A DNA stretch of 41,937 nucleotides from Rubrivivax gelatinosus (GCF_016583785.1 NZ_NRRU01000047.1:1-41937); one strand, 5' to 3'. Positions 1 to 8,673 are shown, counted from the first letter of the stretch. A program made the numbers and translations. The notes: a model not told the origin generated them from the sequence alone.

Positions 1-818
1 CACGCGCCAGGCCGCGCGCGGCCTGGCGCGTGCAGCGCACGCTGGGCGCGGTGCTCGCGCTGGCCGCGCTGGGCGTGGGCTGGACGGCCTGGGACCGGTG
101 GTCGATGCAGCCGCGTTTCGAGCAGCACTACGCCACGCAGCGCGGCCAGCAGCTCGCCGTGACGCTGCCCGACGCCGCCGCCGACGGCAGCCGCGTGCGC
201 CTGGACACCGCGACGCGGCTGGACGTGCGCCTGTACCGCGACCGGCGCGAACTGCGGCTGCACGAGGGCCGCGCGTCCTTCGCCGTGCACGCCGACGCCC
301 AGCGCCCGTTCCATGTGATCGCCGGCACGCTGGACGTGGTCGTCACCGGCACACGCTTCTCGGTGCGCCACACGCGCGAGGGCCTGGACGCCGGGCGCAC
401 CGTGGTCGAGGTCGAAGAAGGCCGGGTGCGTGTCGCGCCGCAGGCCGCTGACGGCGCCGGGCAGACCGCCACCGTGGAACTGCACGCCGGCCAGATGTTG
501 AGCTCGTTGGCCGACGGCGCCCCGGGCCCGGTGCACCCGCTGCGCAGCGCGGGTGCGGCCGCCTGGCGCGAAGGCCGCATCGCCTTCGAAGGCGTGCCGC
601 TGGCCCAGGCGCTGGCGGAGTTCGAGCGCTACGGCCGCACCGGCGTCGTCGTGCGCGACCCGGCGGTCGGCGCGCTGCCGGTCGGTGGCAGCTGGCGTGT
701 CGGCGACGCGCAGCACTTCGCCGCGACGCTGCCCGAACTGCTGCCGGTGCGGCTGCAGCTGCGCGACGGCGTGCTCGAGATCGTCGCGCGGCCGCCGCCG
801 GCGGGTCACGCGAAATAA
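1..818 (+). CDS. FecR-type anti-sigma/iron signalling regulator (5' end outside window)
   Basis: The frame is open from the first base (first whole codon at 3), so the N-terminus, including the usual cytoplasmic sigma-factor-binding part, lies outside the window. What is visible is one membrane segment (LGAVLALAALGVGW), a FecR beta-rich periplasmic domain (core around the VVVTGTRFSVR stretch, followed by VVEVEEGRVRV), and a C-terminal STN-like/DUF4974 part (RIAFEGVPLAQALAEFERY). FecR proteins pass a signal from a ligand-loaded TonB-dependent receptor to a FecI-type ECF sigma factor. The receptor gene directly downstream has the matching STN domain, which supports this role. A fecI-like sigma gene is expected just upstream of the window; that is inference. 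Confidence 0.9.
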   Translation, partial: RARPRAAWRVQRTLGAVLALAALGVGWTAWDRWSMQPRFEQHYATQRGQQLAVTLPDAAADGSRVRLDTATRLDVRLYRDRRELRLHEGRASFAVHADAQRPFHVIAGTLDVVVTGTRFSVRHTREGLDAGRTVVEVEEGRVRVAPQAADGAGQTATVELHAGQMLSSLADGAPGPVHPLRSAGAAAWREGRIAFEGVPLAQALAEFERYGRTGVVVRDPAVGALPVGGSWRVGDAQHFAATLPELLPVRLQLRDGVLEIVARPPPAGHAK

Positions 819-819
819 C

Positions 820-838
820 GCGAAAAATTCTCATTCGC
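820..838. promoter_or_regulatory. Fur-box-like site upstream of the siderophore receptor
   Basis: A 19-bp imperfect palindrome, gcgaaaaattctcattcgc, begins just after the fecR stop and lies about 95 bp before the receptor start. Read on the minus strand it contains AATGAGAAT, a common version of the Fur half-site, and it is an AT-rich spot in very GC-rich DNA. Iron repression of the receptor operon is the natural reading, but the match to the 19-bp Fur consensus is partial. Confidence 0.45.
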
Positions 839-933
839 GACGTGAGGGTTGGGTGCTGCCGTGCGTCTGCATCGGCAGGAGCGGGGCGGCCACCGGGTGT
901 CCCGCGATCGAGAACCGACCGAGGACTGTTGCG

Positions 934-3339
934 ATGCGCCGAGCGCGATTCACCCCTGCCCCCCTGGCCCTGGCGGCTGCTGCCGTCGTCCTGAACCTGG
1001 CGACCACCCTGCCCGTGCAGGCCCAGGCCAGCACCACCGCGGCCGCGCCGCTGACGCTGGATCTGCCGGCGCAGCCGCTGGGCCAGGCCCTCAACGAACT
1101 GGCCCGCCGCGCCGACCTGCAGCTGAGCTTCGCGGCCGAAGCCGTCGCCGGCAAGACCGCGCCGGCCGTCTCCGGCCGCCTGACGCCCGCGCAGGCGCTG
1201 GACCGGCTGCTCGCCGGCAGCGGCCTGGCCGCCACCGTCGACGGCCAGCGCGTCGTCGTCAAGCCGGCCGACGCGTCGCGCGAGCAGGCGCTGCCGGCGG
1301 TCAAGGCCAGCGCCGGTGCGCTCCCTGGCGATCTGCCGGCGGCGCACGCCGGCGGCCAGGTGGCGCGCGGCGCACGCGTCGGTGCACTCGGCAACCTGTC
1401 GGTGATGGACACGCCGTTCAGCACCGTCGCCTACACCGCCGAGCTGATCGCGCAGCAGCAGGCGCGCACCGTGGCCGAGGTGCTGGTCAACGACCCGGCG
1501 ACACGCTTCACGACCTCGGCCGGCCACGCCTACGAAAACTTCCGCGTGCGCGGCTTCGACGTCAACGCCGGCGACCTGGCGATCGAAGGCCTGTACGGCC
1601 TGGCACCGGTCGGCCACTCGCCGGTGGAGTATCTGGAGCGTGTCGAGCTGCTGAAGGGCCCGAGCGCGCTGTTCAGCGGCATGCCGCCGGGCGGCGGCGT
1701 CGGCGGCGTCGTCAACCTGGTGCCCAAGCGCGCCGGCGACGATCCGCTGACCCGCGTCACCTTCGGCCTGCAGTCGGAGTCGCAGGCCGAGCTCGCGCTC
1801 GACCTGGGCCGGCGTTTCGGCGACCAGAAGCAGTGGGGGCTGCGCGTCAACACCGCCTACGCCGACGGCGACACGACGCTGGACGAGCAGAGCAAGAAGC
1901 GCGAGTTCCTGTCGGCCGCGCTGGACTACCGCGGCGAGGCGCTGACCGCCACGCTGGACGCCTACACCAGCACCGAGAAGTTCGACGGCGGCACGCCGGC
2001 GATGTACTGGTTCGCCACGACCGACATCCCGGGCGCGCCGGACCCGAGCACCAACCAGTTCCGCAACGGCTGGGGCGAGCTCGAGAGCAAGGCCGTCATC
2101 GCCCGCGCCGAGTACGCGATCAACACCCAGCTCGACGCCTTCGCCGGCATCGGCAAGCGCGACCACGACTACGCCGGCTTCATCAACGGCACGCACGCGC
2201 GCCAGATCGACGCCGACGGCAACTACACCGGCCGCATGGTCGGCCAGCGCGGTTACAGCGACGCGAGCTCGGCCGAGGCCGGGCTGCGCGGGCGCTTCGC
2301 CACGGCCGGCGTCAAACACGAACTGGTGCTGCACGCCACGCGGCTGAAGCAGGAGGAAGGCTCGGCGGTCAACATGGGCAGCTTCAGCTCCAACATCTAC
2401 GACCCGGTGACGCCGACGATGGTGGCCGTGCCGGGCACGGCGCCCAAGACCGGCGAGACCACGCTGAAGAGCCTGGCGCTGGTCGACACCCTGTCCTTCC
2501 TGGACGACCGCCTGCGCTTGACGCTGGGCGCGCGCCACCAGGGCGTGGAGACGAAGAGCTTCAGCACCGCCGGCGCGGTGACGGCGCACTACGACGAGAG
2601 CGCGCTGACGCCGGCCGTCGCGGTCGTCGCCAAGCCCTGGGGCAAGGACGTCTCGCTGTACGCCAACTACGTGCAGGGGCTGAGCAAGGGCGACACCGTC
2701 AGCGCGGCCCTCAACAACGGCGTCGAGAAGACTTTCGCGCCGTACAAGACCGAGCAGAAGGAGCTCGGCGTGAAGTGGACGACGGGCAGCTTCACCAACA
2801 CCGTGAGCCTGTTCGAGATCGGCAAGCCGGTGCTGGTGACCACCGGCGACTCCGACAACCCGACCTACAGCGACGACGGCGAGAAACGCGTGCGCGGCGT
2901 CGAGTGGAGCAGCTTCGGCGAACTGGTGCGGGGCGTGCGCGTGCTCGGCGGCATCAGCTACAACCAGGGCAAGCTCACCAAGACCGCTTACGGCCAGGAC
3001 GACGGCAACGACGCCGTCGGCGCGCCGCGCTGGCAGGGCAACCTGGGCGCCGAATGGGACACGCCCTGGCTGCAGGGCCTGACGCTGAGCACCCGCCTCA
3101 GCGCGACCGGCAAGCAGTACCTGGATGCGGCCAACACCCAGCAGATCCCCGGCTGGAGCCAGATCGACGTCGGCGCGCGCTACGCCACCGAGCTGATGGG
3201 GCGGCAGACGCAGTGGCGCCTGGGCGTCAACAACCTGTTCGACCGCCACTACTACGCGGGCAGCTTCAGCGACAGCACGCCGATCGCCACGCTGGGCCCC
3301 AAGCGCAGTGTCGCGGCCTCGGTGACGGTGGACTTCTGA
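934..3339 (+). CDS. TonB-dependent siderophore receptor with STN signalling domain (FecA/FpvA type)
   Basis: An 801-aa outer-membrane receptor. It has a signal peptide (cleavage near PVQAQA), an N-terminal STN domain at about residues 45-105 (LDLPAQPLGQALNELARRA), a plug domain at about 150-270 (FRVRGFD, VELLKGPSALFSG, GGVVNLVPKRA), and a 22-strand-type barrel ending in the typical C-terminal Phe (SVTVDF). The start at 934 is chosen because it opens the signal peptide and has GAGGA 8-10 bases upstream; the frame stays open further up, but that part is not conserved in type. The STN domain plus the adjacent fecR means the receptor probably senses its ligand and induces its own operon. Substrate is predicted as a ferric siderophore; which one cannot be told from sequence. 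It heads a cluster with an esterase and PepSY genes. Confidence 0.95.
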   Translation: MRRARFTPAPLALAAAAVVLNLATTLPVQAQASTTAAAPLTLDLPAQPLGQALNELARRADLQLSFAAEAVAGKTAPAVSGRLTPAQALDRLLAGSGLAATVDGQRVVVKPADASREQALPAVKASAGALPGDLPAAHAGGQVARGARVGALGNLSVMDTPFSTVAYTAELIAQQQARTVAEVLVNDPATRFTTSAGHAYENFRVRGFDVNAGDLAIEGLYGLAPVGHSPVEYLERVELLKGPSALFSGMPPGGGVGGVVNLVPKRAGDDPLTRVTFGLQSESQAELALDLGRRFGDQKQWGLRVNTAYADGDTTLDEQSKKREFLSAALDYRGEALTATLDAYTSTEKFDGGTPAMYWFATTDIPGAPDPSTNQFRNGWGELESKAVIARAEYAINTQLDAFAGIGKRDHDYAGFINGTHARQIDADGNYTGRMVGQRGYSDASSAEAGLRGRFATAGVKHELVLHATRLKQEEGSAVNMGSFSSNIYDPVTPTMVAVPGTAPKTGETTLKSLALVDTLSFLDDRLRLTLGARHQGVETKSFSTAGAVTAHYDESALTPAVAVVAKPWGKDVSLYANYVQGLSKGDTVSAALNNGVEKTFAPYKTEQKELGVKWTTGSFTNTVSLFEIGKPVLVTTGDSDNPTYSDDGEKRVRGVEWSSFGELVRGVRVLGGISYNQGKLTKTAYGQDDGNDAVGAPRWQGNLGAEWDTPWLQGLTLSTRLSATGKQYLDAANTQQIPGWSQIDVGARYATELMGRQTQWRLGVNNLFDRHYYAGSFSDSTPIATLGPKRSVAASVTVDF

Positions 3340-3344
3340 GCGCC

Positions 3345-4283
3345 GTGCGCGCGACGACGTTGAGGCGCGCGCTCGCCGGCCTGGCACTGGCCCTGGCCGC
3401 CGGCGCCGCGCCGGCGGCCGACGCGCCGGTGCAACTGCCCGGCGCGCGCCAGTTCGACATCACGTCACAGGCGACCGGGCAGCGCTACCGCATCTTCGTC
3501 TCGGAGCCCGACGCGCCGCCGCCGGCGGCGGGCTACCCGATGCTGGTCGTGCTCGACGGCAACGCCGCCTTCCCGGTGGCGGCCTTCCTGGCGCGTTCGG
3601 TGGCCTCGCGGCGTGAGCGCACCGGCCACCCGCCGGTGCTGGTCGTCGGCGTCGGCTATCCGGGCGAGGCCGACTTCGACGTGTCGGCGCGGCGGCGCGA
3701 TTACACCGTCGGCGTCAGCGCGCCGGGCGAAGAAGGCCAGGAGGGCGGCGCCGAGCGTTTCCTGGACTTCGTCGAACGCGAGCTCAGACCCCGTCTGGCT
3801 GCGCGCTACCGGCTCGACGCCAGCCGCCAGGCGCTGTTCGGCCACTCCTTCGGCGGCCTGCTGGTGCTGCATGCGGCGCTCACGCGGCCGGCGAGCTTCT
3901 CGACCTATGTCGCGTCCAGCCCGTCGATCTGGTGGAACGGCCGGCGTGTGCTCGACGGCCTGGACCGTGCACTGGCGCTGCCGCCGGCGGCGGTGCCGCG
4001 GCTGCAGATCAGCGTCGGCGCGCTGGAGGACGAGCCACCGCCCGGGCGGCTGCCGCCGCAGACGCTGGCGATGCTCGCGCAGCGGCCGATGGTCAGCGAG
4101 GCGCGTGCACTCGCCGCGCGGCTGCAGGCCCAGCCGGCCTGGCACGAACGCGTCGCCTTCCACGAGTTCGCAGGCGAGAACCACGGCTGGGTCTGGCTGC
4201 CGGCGCTGTCGCGCGGGATGCAGTTCTTCCTCGATCAACCCGAAGCGCCGGCGGCCGCCGGGCGCGACAAGGACCCCTCATGA
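3345..4283 (+). CDS. Exported siderophore-esterase-like alpha/beta hydrolase (Fes/IroE/PfeE family)
   Basis: A 312-aa protein beginning with GTG 5 bases after the receptor stop; TTG at 3360 is an alternative start. The N-terminus is a signal peptide (RRALAGLALALAAG...APAADA), so the enzyme should work in the periplasm. The alpha/beta hydrolase fold shows the nucleophile elbow GHSFGG (Ser168), a YPMLVVLDG strand and a C-terminal ENHGWVW motif with the likely catalytic His280. This pattern is typical of esterases that cut trilactone or other ester siderophores (IroE, PfeE) and of the related esterase D-like family. Its position behind the receptor supports a role in opening the imported ferric siderophore. 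The stop overlaps the next start (ATGA), indicating one operon. Confidence 0.85.
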   Translation: MRATTLRRALAGLALALAAGAAPAADAPVQLPGARQFDITSQATGQRYRIFVSEPDAPPPAAGYPMLVVLDGNAAFPVAAFLARSVASRRERTGHPPVLVVGVGYPGEADFDVSARRRDYTVGVSAPGEEGQEGGAERFLDFVERELRPRLAARYRLDASRQALFGHSFGGLLVLHAALTRPASFSTYVASSPSIWWNGRRVLDGLDRALALPPAAVPRLQISVGALEDEPPPGRLPPQTLAMLAQRPMVSEARALAARLQAQPAWHERVAFHEFAGENHGWVWLPALSRGMQFFLDQPEAPAAAGRDKDPS

Positions 4284-4564
4284 GCTTCACGCTCCTCGGC
4301 CTTCTCTCGACGCTGGCCGGCAGCGCCTGCCTGTACCTGGCCTCGCCGCACCAGCGCTGGCGCGCGCGCGCCTGGCCGGCACGGCCGGCACGCGCCGCCG
4401 CCGGGCTGCTGTGGGCCACGGCCGTCGCGCTGTTCGGCCAGGGCCTGCAGCCGCTGGCCGCAGCTTTCTGCTTCGCCACCGCGCTGATGCTGACGCTGGC
4501 GCTGCTGCCTTATGCGGGCGCGCTGCTCACGGTGCTCAGGGGAGCCGACGATGGCGCGCGCTGA
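4280..4564 (+). CDS. Small membrane protein, DUF3325-like
   Basis: 94 aa and highly hydrophobic, with about three membrane segments (LLGLLSTLAGSACLYLAS, AAAGLLWATAVALFGQGL, FCFATALMLTLALLPYAGALL). Its start codon shares bases with the esterase stop (ATGA at 4280-4283), and its end overlaps the next gene by 14 bp, so the genes are translationally coupled. Size, topology and setting next to a PepSY-TM protein and a TonB receptor match the DUF3325 family, often found in ferric-siderophore reduction clusters. No catalytic motif is visible, so a role as partner of the PepSY protein is inference. Confidence 0.75.
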   Translation: MSFTLLGLLSTLAGSACLYLASPHQRWRARAWPARPARAAAGLLWATAVALFGQGLQPLAAAFCFATALMLTLALLPYAGALLTVLRGADDGAR

Positions 4565-4841
4565 AGCGATCCGCCGCGACTGGCTGGCCAAGACGCTGGC
4601 CGGCAGCCTGCTCGGGCTGACGCTGGGCCTGGGCTGCAGCGCCGTCTTCAGCGTGCTGGCGACCGGCCTGCCGCTGGCCGTGCGCGCCCAGCTCGCGATG
4701 TGGATGGTGGCGCCGATCTGGCTCGGCACGCTGTCGGGCTGCTTCTTCTTCGCCGACGGCTGGCGGGCGTGGCGGGGCCTCGGCCTGGCCAACCTCGTCG
4801 TCTTCGGCGCCTGGGCGCTGCTGCGCTCATTTGTTTCCTGA
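4551..4841 (+). CDS. Small membrane protein, DUF3649-like
   Basis: 96 aa, with a good ribosome binding site (AGGGGAG, 4538-4544) seven bases before ATG 4551. It has three hydrophobic segments (LAGSLLGLTLGLGCSAVFSVLA, AQLAMWMVAPIWLGTLSGCFFF, LGLANLVVFGAWALL) joined by short basic loops, including ADGWRAWRG. The composition and the W-R-A-W-x-G loop fit DUF3649 proteins, which accompany PepSY-TM genes behind siderophore receptors. It lies between the DUF3325-like and PepSY-TM genes and is probably an inner-membrane accessory of the reductase. The family call rests on pattern and context rather than a search. Confidence 0.72.
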   Translation: MARAEAIRRDWLAKTLAGSLLGLTLGLGCSAVFSVLATGLPLAVRAQLAMWMVAPIWLGTLSGCFFFADGWRAWRGLGLANLVVFGAWALLRSFVS

Positions 4842-4849
4842 GTGCTGCC

Positions 4850-6484
4850 ATGCGTGCCGACGTCCTGCGCATCTACAAGTCGGTCCACACCTGGACCGGC
4901 ATCGTCTCCGGCATGGCGCTGTTCATCGCCTTCTACGCCGGCGCCCTCACCGTCTTCAAGGAGCCGCTGGAACGCTGGGCCAGCCCGCCGGCCCAGCAGG
5001 CCGCACTGCCGCTGGAGCAGGCCCAGGCGCTGATCGTGCGCACGCTGCAGGCCGAGCCCGCTGCGGCACGCGACTTCACGCTGCACCTGCACGACGCCGA
5101 GAACGTGCCCGGCCGGCTGAGCTGGCAGGTCCGTGACCCCGAGGCCGACGACCACGACGCCCGCCATGTGCGCCACTTCGTCGCCACGCTGGACGCCGAG
5201 GGCCGCGCCCGCGCCCAGCCGGCGGCGCCGACACAGCTCGGCGACTTCATCGACGTGCTGCACCGCGTCGTCGGCCTGCCGGTGGACAACGACCCCAACC
5301 GCTGGGTGATGGGCGTGATCTCGGCGCTGTACGCGCTGGCGCTGGTGTCCGGCGTCATCGTGCTGCTGCCCTCGCTGGTGAAGGACTTCTTCGCGCTGCG
5401 CGTGGGGCCCAACCTCAAGCGCATGTGGCTGGACGCGCACAACGTCGTGGGCCTCGTCAGCCTGCCTTTCCACGTCGTGATGGCGCTGACCGCGGTGGTC
5501 TTCGCCTTCCACGACGGCATCTACGGGCTGCAGGACCGGCTGCTGCATGAAGGCCGGCTCGCCAGCGCCTTCCAGCGCCCGGCCGCGACTGCCGGCGCGG
5601 CGCCGCGCGACCCGGCGGCGATGCGCCCGCCGGCCGAGCTGCTGGCCGCGGTGCGCGCCATCGCGCCCAGCTTCGAGCCGACCGCGATGCAGTACGTGCA
5701 GGCCACCGGCCCACGCGCCGCGGTGCGCGTCTGGGGCCAGGACGAGCATGCGGTGGCGCCGCGCGCGCGTGGCGGCTTCGTCGTCGTCGACCCGTACAGC
5801 GCACGCGTCGTCAACCACGACTCGCTGCCCGGCCAGCAGTCGACGCCCAACGTCGTCATCAGCAGCTTCTTCGCGCTGCACATGGCCTCGTTCGCTGGCG
5901 ACCCGGTGAAGTGGATGTACTTCGTGCTCGGGCTGGCGGGCGCCTGGCTGTTCTACAGCGGCAACCTGCTGTGGATCGAGAGCCGGCGCAAACGCGGCGC
6001 CGAGCCGCCGCGGCGCACGCGCTGGATGGCCGCCGGCACCATCGGCGTGTGCCTGGGCAGCGTCTGCGGGATATCGGCGACCGTCGCCGCGGCCAAGTGG
6101 CTGCCCGCGCTGGTCGACGACGTCGGCGCCGGCCACCGCTGGCTGTATTACGCGGTGTTCTTCGCCGCGATCGGCTGGGCCTTCTGGCGCGGCAGCGCGC
6201 GCGCCTCGGTGCAGCTGCTGTGGGCTGCGGCGGCGCTGACCGCGGCGATACCGGCCAGTTCGCTGCTGGGCGTGCTGGCGCCGGATGCTGGCCCGTGGGC
6301 GTCGGCGTCGGGCGCGGCACTGGCCGTGGACCTGACGGCCGCGGTCGCCGCGGCGCTGCTGGCGTGGATGGCGCGCGCGACGGCGCGGCGCGTGCGGCAC
6401 GGGCCGTCGCCCAGCGTCTGGGCCGCGCCGCGGCCCGAAACCGCGACGGGCCCGGTTGCGGCCGAAGGCGTGGCCGAGCGCTGA
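4850..6484 (+). CDS. PepSY-associated TM protein, probable ferric-siderophore reductase
   Basis: 544 aa. The N-terminus (YKSVHTWTGIVSGMALFIAFYAGALTVFKEPL) is the classic PepSY_TM start: a His at the membrane face, a TM helix and then a long periplasmic loop. Further helices follow at about residues 155-178, 200-225 and 355-372, then a run of four near the C-terminus (about 390-505). Histidines at the membrane edges (HRVVG, DAHNVVGLVSLPFHVVM, ALHMASF) are candidates for haem or metal binding. Related PepSY-TM proteins (FoxB, FpvG and others) take part in reducing ferric siderophores and freeing iron. Start ATG is 8 bases after the previous stop, closing a six-gene co-directional set with fecR and the receptor. 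Confidence 0.88.
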   Translation: MRADVLRIYKSVHTWTGIVSGMALFIAFYAGALTVFKEPLERWASPPAQQAALPLEQAQALIVRTLQAEPAAARDFTLHLHDAENVPGRLSWQVRDPEADDHDARHVRHFVATLDAEGRARAQPAAPTQLGDFIDVLHRVVGLPVDNDPNRWVMGVISALYALALVSGVIVLLPSLVKDFFALRVGPNLKRMWLDAHNVVGLVSLPFHVVMALTAVVFAFHDGIYGLQDRLLHEGRLASAFQRPAATAGAAPRDPAAMRPPAELLAAVRAIAPSFEPTAMQYVQATGPRAAVRVWGQDEHAVAPRARGGFVVVDPYSARVVNHDSLPGQQSTPNVVISSFFALHMASFAGDPVKWMYFVLGLAGAWLFYSGNLLWIESRRKRGAEPPRRTRWMAAGTIGVCLGSVCGISATVAAAKWLPALVDDVGAGHRWLYYAVFFAAIGWAFWRGSARASVQLLWAAAALTAAIPASSLLGVLAPDAGPWASASGAALAVDLTAAVAAALLAWMARATARRVRHGPSPSVWAAPRPETATGPVAAEGVAER

Positions 6485-6574
6485 CCGGCGCTGCGTCAGC
6501 GGCCGTCGCGATGCGGGGTGCACGATCGGTGCTGCCCGATCGCACGCGGCGGCATCGGCTTGATGAACCGCGCC

Positions 6575-6949
6575 TCAGGCCTGCCAGACGCCATAACCCA
6601 CCTCGCGCAGCGCGATGGCCAGCTCCACCTCCATTTCGCGGGCGGCCTGGTAAGGCATCGGGTTGTAGACCTCGTAGAGCGCCGGCAGCAGGCACAGGCC
6701 GTACTCGAAGACGAAGCGGTTCGCCTGGATGCCCGCCTTGTGTTTGTCGAAACGCAGGTCAGGGTCGAGCCCGGTCATGCCGACGTAGACGAAGGGCCTG
6801 CCCAGCTGGTGCTCGGGGTTGGCCTTGCGGAAGCGGGCCTCGTTCCACACGCGGTCGTCCAGCTTGACGACGTAGACATGGTGGTGATGACGCTGCCGGG
6901 GCCGCGACGCGGCTTTCCGGGCTGGCGCGGGCACCCGGCCTTCAGCCAC
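6575..6949 (-). CDS. Small GIY-YIG-like protein
   Basis: 124 aa if read from GTG at 6949. The conserved part begins near residue 25 (VYVVKLDDRVW) and continues with RPFVYVGMTG (51-60), RFDKHKAGI (66-74) and a C-terminal REMEVELAIALREVGYGVWQ. The spacing of the YVV and VYVG strands followed by a basic helix resembles a GIY-YIG nuclease core, and very similar small proteins occur widely in Burkholderiales. I cannot assign a substrate. The true start is unclear: the first 24 residues are low-complexity, and the best Shine-Dalgarno site nearby belongs to another frame (see 6942-7055). It stands alone, divergent from the transglycosylase gene. Confidence 0.75.
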   Translation of the reverse strand: MAEGRVPAPARKAASRPRQRHHHHVYVVKLDDRVWNEARFRKANPEHQLGRPFVYVGMTGLDPDLRFDKHKAGIQANRFVFEYGLCLLPALYEVYNPMPYQAAREMEVELAIALREVGYGVWQA

Positions 6950-7055
6950 GCCGCGCCGGCAGCGCGACGCAGCGCGCGGCTGCAGACCGCCACCTCATGG
7001 CCGGGTCCGCGCCGCAGCTGCGCGGAGCCGGCCCGGTCGTCAGCTGGATTGACAT
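6942..7055 (-). CDS. Possible short leader ORF (37 codons) ahead of the GIY-YIG-like gene
   Basis: On the minus strand the sequence aaaggagggcgaacc directly precedes ATG at 7055, the best-looking ribosome binding site in this gap. The frame runs 37 residues (MSIQLTTGPAPRS...) to a stop at 6942-6944, overlapping the GTG of the GIY-YIG-like frame by 8 bp. Either it is a translationally coupled leader peptide, or the downstream gene originally began here and a frameshift separates the parts. The peptide has no recognised domain and an Arg/Ala-rich composition expected of random GC-rich frames, so it is only a candidate. Confidence 0.3.
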   Translation of the reverse strand: MSIQLTTGPAPRSCGADPAMRWRSAAARCVALPARRG

Positions 7056-7127
7056 GGTTCGCCCTCCTTTCAGGCGGTGGCAGAGCGGGCACGAGCGGCG
7101 CCCGGCCCCGTGGGGACAATCAGGAGC

Positions 7128-8420
7128 ATGCACCAACCCTCGTTTTCGTCGGCACGCGGCCGGTCCTTCGCCTGCGCCGCCATCGTGCTGGCCGTGGTGG
7201 CGGGCTGCGCAACGGTTCCGCCCGCCGGGCCGGCTGCGCCCGCCGCCACGACCGCCGCCGCTGAAGAAATCCGCCCGCCCGGACGGCCAGAACAGCCTGA
7301 GCAGGACTTCGCACGCTGGGTCGAGGCCTTCGCCGCGACGGCGCGCGAGGCGGGCATTGGCGAAGAGACGCTGCACGCCGCCTTCGACGACGTGCGCTTG
7401 ATGCCGCGCGTAGTCGACCTGGACCGGCGCCAGCCCGAGTTCACGCAGACGGTGTGGGACTACCTCGAGCGCGCGGTGTCGGATCAGCGTGTGGCGCGCG
7501 GCCGCCAGAAGCTGGCGGAGTTCAGCGCCGAGGCCGGGGCCGCCGCCGCGCGTCATGGCGTGCCCGCGTCGGTGCTGGTGGCCATCTGGGGCCTGGAGAG
7601 CGCTTATGGCGCCAACTACGGCAACACCTCTGTCATCGACGCGCTCGCCACCCTGGGTTTCGAGGGGCGGCGCGAAGCCTGGGCGCGCGGGCAACTGCTG
7701 GCGGCGCTGAAGATCCTGCAAAGCGGCGACATAGCCCGCGCGCACATGCTCGGCTCCTGGGCCGGCGCCATGGGCCAGACGCAGTTCCTGCCTTCGGCTT
7801 TCCTGGCCTACGCGGTCGACGCCGATGGCGACGGCCGGCGCGACATCTGGGGCAGCATGGCCGACGTGATGGCCTCCACCGCCAACTTCATGGCGCAGGC
7901 CGGCTGGTTGCGCGGCCAGCCCTGGGGCGTCGAGGTCAGGCTGCCGCCGGGCTTCGACCACGGCCGCGCAGACGCCGGCCTGCGCCAGCCCAGCGCCGCC
8001 TGGGCGGCCGAGGGCGTGCTGCTGGCAACGGGCGCCGCGCTGCCCGAGCTGAGCGACGCCGCGGTGTTGCTGCCGGCGGGAGCGCGCGGCCCGGCCTTCC
8101 TGGTCGGGGCCAACTTCCGCGCCATCCTTCGCTACAACAACTCCACCAGCTACGCGCTCGCTGTCGGCCTGCTGTCGGACGCGATTGCCGGCGGCACCGG
8201 CGTGCAATCGCCCTGGCCGCGCGACCTGAGGGCGTTGTCGCGCAGCCAGTTGCTGACGCTGCAGCAGGCGCTGAATGAACGCGGTTTCGCGAGCGGCGCG
8301 CCCGACGGGACGCTGGGGCCCGCCACGCGCGACGGCATTCGCCAGTACCAGCGCAGCCTGGGGCTGCCGGCGGACGGTTATCCCACCGTCGACTTGCTGG
8401 AGCGGCTGGTGCGGCCGTAG
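7128..8420 (+). CDS. Lytic murein transglycosylase lipoprotein (MltB-type) with peptidoglycan-binding domain
   Basis: 430 aa; ATG 7128 follows CAGGAG at 7121-7126. The N-terminus is a lipoprotein signal (IVLAVVAGC, lipid-modified Cys), so it should be anchored in the outer membrane. Residues of about 55-345 form the SLT_2/MltB catalytic domain, with the catalytic Glu in WGLESAYGANYG and the AMGQTQFLPSAF and DGDGRRDIW motifs. Residues 365-430 form a PG_binding_1 domain (LQQALNERGF..GAPDGTLGPATRDGIRQYQ). Enzymes of this type cut glycan strands and make 1,6-anhydro-muropeptides during wall remodelling. E. coli MltB lacks the C-terminal binding domain, so this is the longer variety common in proteobacteria. 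Monocistronic by context. Confidence 0.93.
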   Translation: MHQPSFSSARGRSFACAAIVLAVVAGCATVPPAGPAAPAATTAAAEEIRPPGRPEQPEQDFARWVEAFAATAREAGIGEETLHAAFDDVRLMPRVVDLDRRQPEFTQTVWDYLERAVSDQRVARGRQKLAEFSAEAGAAAARHGVPASVLVAIWGLESAYGANYGNTSVIDALATLGFEGRREAWARGQLLAALKILQSGDIARAHMLGSWAGAMGQTQFLPSAFLAYAVDADGDGRRDIWGSMADVMASTANFMAQAGWLRGQPWGVEVRLPPGFDHGRADAGLRQPSAAWAAEGVLLATGAALPELSDAAVLLPAGARGPAFLVGANFRAILRYNNSTSYALAVGLLSDAIAGGTGVQSPWPRDLRALSRSQLLTLQQALNERGFASGAPDGTLGPATRDGIRQYQRSLGLPADGYPTVDLLERLVRP

Positions 8421-8673
8421 GGCGGGCGCTGCCGAGCCGCTGTGTCAGCGCATGGGGCAGCGGGCGGCGGCCGATGGCGACGGCAGCCGGCTCGAGCACC
8501 GTGGCGTGGGGCCGATCTCGGCTGTTCATCCGCCGCCGCTGGACGGTCTGCTATCGACCAACGCCGCCATTCAACATTGCTCGCCATGAGCGGCGCTTTC
8601 CGGAATTGAGCGGCGGCTCACTCATGCGCACTGCTCGACAAGAGATTGCTCATCGATCGGGTACCAACTTGAA

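Noticed and set aside
343..3387. 1014-codon open frame on the minus strand opposite the TonB receptor
   Set aside because: Product is Arg/Ala/Val/Gln low-complexity with no domain; it mirrors the GC-rich third positions of the real receptor gene.
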